Shown: one piece after another, positions 26,703 through 33,129 of the stretch
Position numbering within the stretch: position 1 is the stretch's first letter
Layout of the letters: each line of letters opens with the position of its first letter
NCBI GenBank assembly: GCA_038040385.1
Contig: JBBPII010000005.1
Span: forward strand, 1 to 64,000
DNA length: 64,000 bases
Direction: 5' to 3'
Source: Gilichinskyi gelida
Lineage (GTDB): Bacteria; Acidobacteriota; Thermoanaerobaculia; Gp7-AA8
Position numbers and translations under genes: made by a program
Notes under the pieces: model-generated
Database searches by the model: none
What the model saw: the letters and a program-made list of their open reading frames with translations, nothing else
Told to the model about the DNA's origin: nothing

Positions 26703-26781
26703 GCATGGCCTTGTGATCGAAGCCTCTCAACTGGATGCGTCCGGCGAGATCGGCGAGATTCTTCTTCTTAAGCGTCTTCAT
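26635..26781 (-). CDS. Possible small basic protein, C-terminus encoded by a repeat
   Basis: A 48-codon frame with GAGG ahead of ATG 26781. It begins MKTLKKKNLADLAGRIQLRG, then FDHKAMRKLRV, and its last third (ARSRGDRAPRPRRRETP) is read through the GGTCTCGCGG repeat. The first 30 residues look like a real small helical protein; the tail suggests the repeat inserted in its 3' end. It follows the serine dehydratase alpha gene on the same strand. Could be chance. Confidence 0.35.
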   Translation of the reverse strand: MKTLKKKNLADLAGRIQLRGFDHKAMRKLRVARSRGDRAPRPRRRETP

Positions 26782-26800
26782 CGCGCCTCATCTCTCATCG

Positions 26801-26828
26801 CGCACCGCGAGACCCCGCTACCCCGCCA
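26801..26828. repeat. Single arm of the GGTCTCGCGG repeat at the sdaAA stop
   Basis: ACCGCGAGACCCCGCTACCCCGCC; read on the minus strand it supplies the last residues VAG and the TAG stop of the serine dehydratase alpha subunit. Confidence 0.65.
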
Positions 26829-27756
26829 CTCCATCCTTCCGCTCCTGCGCCACCCGCTCCCTCTCCGCGGCGCGCTCGGCGCGGCGCTGGTTCGCCTCGT
26901 CCTTGATGCGCTGGCCGATCTCGCAGCCGGTGACCGTCGTCGCCAGGCCGCCCTCGGCGGTCTCGCGCAGGCCGCGCGGCATCGCGCGGCCGATGCGCAC
27001 CATGGCCTCCACGATCTCGTCCATGGGGATGACCGACTCCACGCCGGCCAGCGCGAGCTGCGCGGCGGTCAGGCCGTGCACGGCGAAGAGCGCGTTGCGC
27101 TTCACGCAGGGGACTTCCACCAGCCCGCCGACCGGATCGCAGACCAAGCCGAGGGTGTTCTTCAGCGCCATGGCGGCGGCGTGGATCGACTCCCGCGTCG
27201 TGCCGCCCATCATGTAGGCCACCGCGGCGGCGCCCATCGACGACGCCACGCCGACCTCGTTCTGGCAGCCGCCGGCGGCGCCGGAGATGTTCGCCGACAG
27301 CGCGATGATCGAGCCGACGCCGCCGGCCACCACCAGCGCGCGCACGGTCTTCTCCGGATCGACGTGCCGCTCTTCCTCGAGCGCCAGCAGCATGCCGGGG
27401 ACGACGCCCCCCGCGCCGGCGGTCGGCGCGGCGACGATCACCCCCATGCGCGAGTTCTCCCCCATCACCGCCAGCGCGTACAGCTCGGCCTTGACCGTCA
27501 GCGGATCGAGGAATGTCTTCCCGGCCTGGAACGCCTCGTTGAGCTTCTTCGCCTCGTCGCCGACCAGCTTGCCCATGGAGATGCCGCCGCCCTTGCCGCG
27601 CTCGACGCAGTCGCGCATCACCGCGCGGCGCTTGCGCAGCGCCTCGAGGATCTGCTCGCGGGGAACGGCGTGCTCCTGCTCGTCGGCTTCGAGGAAAACT
27701 TCGGCCAGGTCGCGGTCAGCGGCGAGTTGTTCGAGATGTTTGAAGGATTCGATCAT
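26818..27756 (-). CDS. sdaAA: L-serine dehydratase, iron-sulfur type, alpha subunit
   Basis: Deaminates serine to pyruvate using a [4Fe-4S] cluster. 312 residues from ATG 27756. Cluster cysteines and active site: SGAAGGCQNEVGVASSMGAA, LGLVCDPVGGLVEVPC with two cysteines, and the C-terminal VTGCEIGQRI. PTAGAGGVVPGML is also typical. The end of the protein, DGVAG and the stop, is encoded by a repeat arm. Lies after the beta-subunit gene with a 27-base spacer that holds a heptamer run. Confidence 0.94.
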   Translation of the reverse strand: MIESFKHLEQLAADRDLAEVFLEADEQEHAVPREQILEALRKRRAVMRDCVERGKGGGISMGKLVGDEAKKLNEAFQAGKTFLDPLTVKAELYALAVMGENSRMGVIVAAPTAGAGGVVPGMLLALEEERHVDPEKTVRALVVAGGVGSIIALSANISGAAGGCQNEVGVASSMGAAAVAYMMGGTTRESIHAAAMALKNTLGLVCDPVGGLVEVPCVKRNALFAVHGLTAAQLALAGVESVIPMDEIVEAMVRIGRAMPRGLRETAEGGLATTVTGCEIGQRIKDEANQRRAERAAERERVAQERKDGVAG

Positions 27757-27757
27757 G

Positions 27758-27780
27758 GGACAACTGACAACCGACAACCC
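27758..27780. repeat. Short heptamer run between serine dehydratase genes
   Basis: GACAACT GACAACC GACAACC, three 7-base units between sdaAB and sdaAA; same units as at 11811-11846. Confidence 0.6.
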
Positions 27781-27783
27781 TCG

Positions 27784-28467
27784 TCACGGAATTCTGTCCA
27801 AATACTGCGCGCGCGCCACGTCGCCGATCGAGCAGATCCGCTGCAGCGCGGCCGCCGACAGCGGCGAGTCGACGTCGATCTGCATGAAGGCGTCCTTGCC
27901 GCGTTGCTTGCGCGAGCACGACAACGACGCGATGTTGATCCCTTCCTCAGCGATGATCTTGGTCGCCTCGGAGATCATGCCCGGGCGGTCGCGATAGAAG
28001 AGCAGCAGCGTCGGCGAGTCACCCTTGAAGCGGGTCTGGAATCCGTTGATCTTGAACACTTCGATGACGCCGCCACCGATCGACGAGCCGGCGATCTCCG
28101 CCGTCCGCGTCTTACCCTCGATCTCGATGCGCACGGTATTGGGGTGAACGTCGCCGAGGTCTTCCTCGCTGAAGGTGATGTCGACGCCCATTTGCTCGGC
28201 GATGCGGATGGCCTCCGGGATGCGCGGATCGTCGACGTTGAGGCCGATGGAGCCCCCGGTGAGGGCGAAGTCGGAGCCGTGGCCGCGGTACGTCGCGGCG
28301 AGCGGCGGATGGAGGAAGAAATGGACGGCGACGGGATCTTCGTCGAGGATCTCGCGCGCCACGCGTCCCAGGCGCGCGGTCCCCGCGGTATGCGAGCTCG
28401 ACGGTCCGACCATTACTGGGCCCATCACGTCGAGGATCGACACTTTTCGGTCGTGGCGAATGGTCAT
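27784..28467 (-). CDS. sdaAB: L-serine dehydratase, iron-sulfur type, beta subunit
   Basis: 227 residues. The substrate-binding part shows ILDVMGPVMVGPSSSHTAGT, RGHGSDFALTGG and DVHPNTVRIEI; the C-terminal 75 residues are an ACT domain (LLLFYRDRPGMISEATKIIA) that may sense serine. The split into two polypeptides is the Bacillus-type arrangement. Divergent from a response regulator gene with only about 31 bases between the starts. Confidence 0.93.
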   Translation of the reverse strand: MTIRHDRKVSILDVMGPVMVGPSSSHTAGTARLGRVAREILDEDPVAVHFFLHPPLAATYRGHGSDFALTGGSIGLNVDDPRIPEAIRIAEQMGVDITFSEEDLGDVHPNTVRIEIEGKTRTAEIAGSSIGGGVIEVFKINGFQTRFKGDSPTLLLFYRDRPGMISEATKIIAEEGINIASLSCSRKQRGKDAFMQIDVDSPLSAAALQRICSIGDVARAQYLDRIP

Positions 28468-28498
28468 GCGTTGCTTTACACTCCGCGCGCAAATTCAA

Positions 28499-28870
28499 AT
28501 GACAAATAAGCCTACCATTCTGGTCGTCGACGACGACGCCCCCATCGTGACCCTGATGCGAAGCCTCCTGCGCGAATTCGGATTCGACCCGGTCACCGCC
28601 CTGAGCGGCGCCGAGGCGATCGAGACCGCCCGCGCCCACCCTCCCGCCCTCGTCCTGCTCGACAAGAACATGCCCGGCATGAGCGGCGCGGACGTCGCCC
28701 GCGCGCTGCGCGCCGATCCGGCGTTCGAGCGCCTGCCGATCCTGATCCTCAGCGGCGAGCCGATGTCGAAGGCGGAGCTCGCAGAGATGCAGGCAGACGG
28801 CGCGGTGATGAAGCCGTTCGACGTGACGGCGCTGGTGGAGGAGATTCGAAAATACGTGGTTGCGGGGTAG
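28499..28870 (+). CDS. Single-domain response regulator
   Basis: 123 residues from ATG 28499, a bare receiver domain: ILVVDDDAPIVTLM with the acidic pocket (Asp11-Asp13), phosphoacceptor Asp55 in LVLLDKNMPGMSG, Ser/Thr in LILSGEP and the conserved Lys in VMKPFDV. There is no output domain, so it acts by protein contact, CheY- or Spo0F-like. No kinase is nearby. The last residues VVAG and the TAG stop coincide with the start of a GGTTGCGGGGTAG repeat. Confidence 0.92.
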   Translation: MTNKPTILVVDDDAPIVTLMRSLLREFGFDPVTALSGAEAIETARAHPPALVLLDKNMPGMSGADVARALRADPAFERLPILILSGEPMSKAELAEMQADGAVMKPFDVTALVEEIRKYVVAG

Positions 28871-28950
28871 CGCGGTCTCGCGGTCTCGCAGCGGCAGAGC
28901 CTGGGACGCGAGCACCGCAAGACCCCGAGACCGCGAGACCCCGCAACCTC
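28857..28950. repeat. Inverted GGTTGCGGGGTAGCGCGGTCTCGCGG repeat
   Basis: Left arm GGTTGCGG GGTAGCGC GGTCTCGC GGTCTCGC; right arm GCAAGACC CCGAGACC GCGAGACC CCGCAACC. About 35 bases per arm can pair. Lies between the response regulator and the aldolase gene and overlaps the regulator's stop. Confidence 0.85.
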
Positions 28951-28967
28951 TGTTATAAATTGCCGCC

Positions 28968-30305
28968 ATGCCCGACCTCAACATCGACCAGATCGTCCGC
29001 GTCGCGGTCTTCGGTGACGGCGAGGCGAAAGCCGGCGCCCGCCGCACCATCCACCTCGAGGCCCGCAAGCGCGGCGCGGTCTCCTCATCCATCTTTCCGC
29101 TCTACGCGGCCATCGGCCGCGGCGAGGTGACGCGCCGCTTCACCGTTCCCGCCTTCAACATCCGCGCGCTGACCTACGACTCCGCGCGCGCGCTTTTCCG
29201 CGCCGCGATGCGCCACGACGTCGGCGCGTTCATCTTCGAGATCGCCCGTTCCGAGATCGGCTACACCGAGCAGCGCCCCGGCGAGTACGCGGCGTGCGTG
29301 CTTGCCGCCGCGCTGCGGGAGCGATTCGAAGGGCCGGTATTCATCCAGGGCGATCACTTCCAGGCCAGCGCGAAGAAGTGGGTGACGCCGGACGGGAAAG
29401 CGGCGGAGATCAAGGCGCTGGAGTCGCTGATCGACGAGGCCATCGCCGCCGAGTTCCACAACATCGACATCGACACCTCCACGCTGGTCGACCTCGGCTT
29501 CCCCACGCGCGACGAGCAGCAGCGCGCGAACTACGAGGGGACCGCGCATTTCACCAAATACATCCGCGCGCGCGAGCCGAAAGGCGTCACCGTTTCGGTG
29601 GGCGGCGAGATTGGCGAAGTGGGCAAGTACAACACCCAGCCCGACGAGGTCCGCGCCTACGTCGACGGTCTTCTCCGCCTCCTCGAGGGGGCGACCGGCA
29701 TCAGCAAGATCTCCGTGCAGACCGGCACCTCGCACGGCGGCGTGCCGATGGCCGACGGCTCCATCGCGCAGGCCAAGATCGACTTCGAGGTGCTGCGCGA
29801 AACGACGAGGATCTGCCGCGGCGAGTACGGCATCGCCGGCTCGGTGCAGCACGGAGCGTCGACCCTGCCGGAGTCGGTGTTCAACAAGTTCCCGGAGTCC
29901 GACGCCGTGGAGATCCACCTCGCCACCGGCTTCCAGAACATGATCCTCGACGCCCGCACCCTGCCGCAGGCGATGAAGGACGAGATCCGCGACTTCTGCT
30001 TCGCCAACTGCACCGACGAGCGCAAGGGCGGCGAGACCGACGAGCAGTTCGTGTACAAGACGCGCAAGAAGGCCCTCGGCCCGTTCAAGCGCCGCCTCTG
30101 GGACCTCCCCCCCGCCGCCAAGCAGCCGATCATCGACGAGCTGGAGGCGAAGTTCGAGTTCCTGATGGAGAAACTCGCCGTGTTCGGCACGAAGGACCTA
30201 GTGAGGACGCACGTGCCGGTCGCCGGCGGCGCGCTTCCCGCCTACACCGCCGCCTCGGCGGAGCTGACGGCAGCGGCCACGGTGGATCCGAACGAAGGGG
30301 AATGA
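28968..30305 (+). CDS. Class II fructose-bisphosphate aldolase family protein
   Basis: 445 residues, longer than typical Fba (about 350). TIM-barrel landmarks: TVPAFNIRAL near the N-terminus, FIQGDHFQAS (Asp and zinc His), SVGGEIGEVG (zinc Glu region), VQTGTSHGGV (zinc His) and GSVQHGAST (zinc His). The zinc ligands are intact. The long C-terminal part (KTRKKALGPFKRRLWDLP) is not part of standard Fba, so the substrate may be another sugar phosphate. A glycolytic/gluconeogenic or related aldol reaction in the cytosol is likely. Confidence 0.85.
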   Translation: MPDLNIDQIVRVAVFGDGEAKAGARRTIHLEARKRGAVSSSIFPLYAAIGRGEVTRRFTVPAFNIRALTYDSARALFRAAMRHDVGAFIFEIARSEIGYTEQRPGEYAACVLAAALRERFEGPVFIQGDHFQASAKKWVTPDGKAAEIKALESLIDEAIAAEFHNIDIDTSTLVDLGFPTRDEQQRANYEGTAHFTKYIRAREPKGVTVSVGGEIGEVGKYNTQPDEVRAYVDGLLRLLEGATGISKISVQTGTSHGGVPMADGSIAQAKIDFEVLRETTRICRGEYGIAGSVQHGASTLPESVFNKFPESDAVEIHLATGFQNMILDARTLPQAMKDEIRDFCFANCTDERKGGETDEQFVYKTRKKALGPFKRRLWDLPPAAKQPIIDELEAKFEFLMEKLAVFGTKDLVRTHVPVAGGALPAYTAASAELTAAATVDPNEGE

Positions 30306-30307
30306 CG

Positions 30308-30375
30308 GGGAATGTTGAACGTTGAATGCACATGATTACCATTCAACATTAAACATTTAACATTCAACATTCCCG
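30308..30375. repeat. Inverted AT-rich heptamer repeat (CATTCAA type)
   Basis: GGGAATG TTGAACG TTGAATG in one arm; CATTCAA CATTAAA CATTTAA CATTCAA CATTCCC in the other. Perfect 7-base periodicity. It fills the spacer ahead of addB and stands out as AT-rich. Confidence 0.9.
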
Positions 30376-30381
30376 CCCCCC

Positions 30382-33129
30382 ATGTCCCCTGAACTCCATC
30401 TCGGTCGCTATCAAGACCTCGCCCGCGCCGTAGCCGAGCGTCTGAGCGCCTCGCCCCATCAAGAGGTAATCGTCAACTCCGCCGGGCTCGCCAACGCCAT
30501 CACCGCCGAGCTCTTGCGCGGGCGGGAGGGGGTGGCGGGGCTGCGGCTGCAGACCATCGACGCCTTCGCCCGGCGGCTGCTCAACGACGCGGGCGAATAC
30601 CCGCGCGTCGCGGGCGACGCGGAGCGCCGCCTGGCCATGCGCGCGGCGGTGCGGACCATCGACGATCCGCTGATGGAGAGCCGCGGCATGGCGGCGATGC
30701 TCGAGCGCTCCTACCGCGACGTGCGCGACAGCGGCATGTCCCTCGATCAATTCGACGCCCGCCGCCCGCGGACGAAGCTCGCGTTGCGCGCATGGCGGGA
30801 GTACGAGCGGTTGATCGCCCAACTGGGCGCCATCGACCCCGCGGATCTCCTCGCCCGCGCCGCCCAACTGGCGCTCAAAGCCAAGCCGCAAATCGTCGCC
30901 GGCTTCTACGATATGACCGGCGCGCAGTTGCGCCTGATTCAGGCCCTCCCACTCGAAGCGATCTATGTCCCCGCCGGCGACGCGCCGGCTTACGCCTTCG
31001 CCACCCCGTTCGTAAAAAACTTCTCAGCACTCAGCACTCAGAACTCAGCACTGATTCACATCAAAGCGCCGGCGACGACAGTCCTGCAGCACGACAACCG
31101 CGTCGAAGAGCTGCGCTCCGTCTGCGCGGATGTTGCGGGGCGGCTCGCCGAGGGGGTTGCGCCGCGGAGCATCGGCATCGTGGCCCGCACGCTCGAGCCG
31201 TACGACGACCATCTCCTCAATCGCTTTGCCGCGGAGCACGGCTTCACCACCGCGGCCGAGGACACCACGCCGCTCGGCGCGCACCGCATCGGCCGCGGCG
31301 TGGCCACCCTGCTCAGCCTGCGCGAGGACGACTTCCCGCGCAACGCGGTGATCGAGCTGCTGCGCGACGGATTCCAGGCGAAGCGGCGGGTGAAGATCGA
31401 CGAGATCGACGCCGCCACGCGCCGCGCGCACGTCGCCGGCGGACCGAGCGATTCCCTGCGCCACCTCGCGGCGAAGCCGTTCGTCGACGACTACCTCGTC
31501 GTCGTCGCCGAGTTGGAGACGCTCGCGCCCGGCGGCGCGATGAGCGGCCGCGAAGCCGCGGCGCTCCTACGCAGTCTCAGCCGGCACTTCGAGATCGAGA
31601 CCGAGAGCGACGGCGCCGCCGCAGACGCTATCGACGAGGTTGCGGCGCTCTTCAGCCGCGCCGCCAAATGGCGCTTCGACATCCCCGCGATCCTAGACGC
31701 CCTCGAACAGCAACAACTGCGAGCTGCAAGCTGCGAGCTGCCAGCCGTGTGGGCGGGCGACATCATGCGCTTTCGCGGCCGCTCGTTCGAGCACCTCTTC
31801 GCCATCCGCATGCAGGACGAGCTCTTCCCGCAGCGCCGCGTCGAAGACCCGCTCCTTCCCGACGCCGACCGCCGCGCCCTCGGCCTGCGCGAAATCGGCG
31901 ACGGCCGCGACGAGGAGCGCCTCCTCTTCCAGCTCCTCCTCGACGGCGCCGCGACGTCGATCCAATTCTCGTTCGCCGGGAGCGATGGCTTCGGGAAGGT
32001 GTTGCGGAAGTCGGCGTTCCTGCGCGACTTCGGCGCGCCGTTGGCCGTTGACCGTTGGCCGTTGACCGAACCCCTCGGCCAACGGCCAACGGCCAACGGC
32101 GAACGTCAACTGCAGTTGCTCGCCAAATCCGGCACCAACTCCGTCTTCGACGGCTACCTCTTCGCCGAAGGCGACGACCCCGTTGTCCGGGCGCGGCTAG
32201 CGGCGGCGCTGCAGTCGGTGTCGCCGACGCAGCTCGAGGACTTCGGCGAATGCCCGCAGAAGTTCCTCCTCAAGCACGTCCTCGGCGCGCGCGACATCGA
32301 GGATCCCGAGCACGAACTGCAGATGAACGCGCGCGACAAGGGGAAAGTCGACCACGGCATCCTCGAGCGCTTCTATCGCGAGGTGTCGGAGGACGACATC
32401 GAGCGTGCCGCCGAGTGGCTGCCGCGACTCGAGCCGTCGCTCGGGGAGCGCATCGAGGCGCTGGTCGACGAGACCTACGACGCCCTCGAGCGCGACGCGC
32501 CGCCGTTCAACCCCACCATGCGCCAGATCGAGCGGGGCGCCACGCGGCGCATCCTGCGCGAGTTCCTGGCGCGCGACCTCGCCGACCTGCACGCCACCGG
32601 GCTGCGTCCAAAGGAATTCGAGTATCGCTGCGAGACGCGGCTCGACGTAGGCGGCGTTTCGCTGCGCGTCGAGGGATGGATCGACCGCATCGACACCGAC
32701 GGCGCCCACCGCTACCGTGTCGTCGATTACAAGGGCGGCAAGGCCACCCGGCACAAGGACCTGCCGAAGAAGGTCGATCGCGGCGTGCGGCTGCAACTGC
32801 CGCTCTACGCGATGGCCGTGGCGCAGTTCTTCGGCACCGACGACGTCAGCGGCGCGATCAAGCCGCTGGTGTTCCCCGAGGCCAAGCCGGACAAGTTCAT
32901 GTTCCACCTGGCGGGGCGGGAGGAGGCGTTGCGCGCGACGCTCGCCCTCTTCGCCGGCGCGATTCTCGACGGCCATTTCCCCGCCTTTCCCGCCGACACG
33001 GACAAGGACTTCAACGCCTGCAAGTACTGTCCTGTGAGCCACTCCTGCCGCACCCGGCACGATCTGGCCGAAAAGTACGCCGTGGTCCGTCACGGCGATC
33101 CGCGCACGCTCCTCGGAGGCGGATCATGA
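30382..33129 (+). CDS. addB: AddB-like PD-(D/E)XK nuclease, inactivated-helicase subunit
   Basis: 915 residues. The N-terminal half is a UvrD-like fold without a Walker A motif (VNSAGLANAITAELL). The C-terminal half is a RecB-type nuclease: CPQKFLLKHV, GWIDRIDTDGA, YRVVDYKGGKAT (catalytic Asp...Asp-Tyr-Lys) and CKYCPVSHSC, which with CPQKF gives the four-cysteine Fe-S site of AddB. Works with AddA in double-strand break resection. Three repeat-derived peptides sit in frame: SALSTQNSAL, LRAASCELPA and AVDRWPLTEPLGQRPTANGE. The addA start overlaps its stop (ATGA). Confidence 0.9.
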   Translation: MSPELHLGRYQDLARAVAERLSASPHQEVIVNSAGLANAITAELLRGREGVAGLRLQTIDAFARRLLNDAGEYPRVAGDAERRLAMRAAVRTIDDPLMESRGMAAMLERSYRDVRDSGMSLDQFDARRPRTKLALRAWREYERLIAQLGAIDPADLLARAAQLALKAKPQIVAGFYDMTGAQLRLIQALPLEAIYVPAGDAPAYAFATPFVKNFSALSTQNSALIHIKAPATTVLQHDNRVEELRSVCADVAGRLAEGVAPRSIGIVARTLEPYDDHLLNRFAAEHGFTTAAEDTTPLGAHRIGRGVATLLSLREDDFPRNAVIELLRDGFQAKRRVKIDEIDAATRRAHVAGGPSDSLRHLAAKPFVDDYLVVVAELETLAPGGAMSGREAAALLRSLSRHFEIETESDGAAADAIDEVAALFSRAAKWRFDIPAILDALEQQQLRAASCELPAVWAGDIMRFRGRSFEHLFAIRMQDELFPQRRVEDPLLPDADRRALGLREIGDGRDEERLLFQLLLDGAATSIQFSFAGSDGFGKVLRKSAFLRDFGAPLAVDRWPLTEPLGQRPTANGERQLQLLAKSGTNSVFDGYLFAEGDDPVVRARLAAALQSVSPTQLEDFGECPQKFLLKHVLGARDIEDPEHELQMNARDKGKVDHGILERFYREVSEDDIERAAEWLPRLEPSLGERIEALVDETYDALERDAPPFNPTMRQIERGATRRILREFLARDLADLHATGLRPKEFEYRCETRLDVGGVSLRVEGWIDRIDTDGAHRYRVVDYKGGKATRHKDLPKKVDRGVRLQLPLYAMAVAQFFGTDDVSGAIKPLVFPEAKPDKFMFHLAGREEALRATLALFAGAILDGHFPAFPADTDKDFNACKYCPVSHSCRTRHDLAEKYAVVRHGDPRTLLGGGS
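31022..31055 (+). repeat. Heptamer run in frame in addB (CTCAGCA type)
   Basis: CTCAGCA CTCAGCA CTCAGAA CTCAGCA CTGATTC. Translated as SALSTQNSALIH in a loop of AddB. Confidence 0.85.
31711..31747 (+). repeat. Heptamer run in frame in addB (CTGCGAG type)
   Basis: CAACAACTGCGAG CTGCAAG CTGCGAG CTGCCAG. Translated as QQLRAASCELPAV. Confidence 0.8.
32039..32106 (+). repeat. Inverted heptamer repeat in frame in addB (GTTGGCC type)
   Basis: CGTTGGC CGTTGAC CGTTGGC CGTTGAC, loop, CGGCCAA CGGCCAA CGGCCAA CGGCGAA CG. The whole hairpin is translated (PLAVDRWPLTEPLGQRPTAN), with no stop in this frame. Confidence 0.9.

Noticed and set aside
30308..30375. CRISPR array
   Set aside because: Seven-base period with inverted arms and no spacers; no cas genes in the window.
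32055..33125. N-terminal extension of the addA frame into addB
   Set aside because: Arginine-rich out-of-frame reading of addB; ATG 33126 with ATGA overlap gives a normal AddA start.
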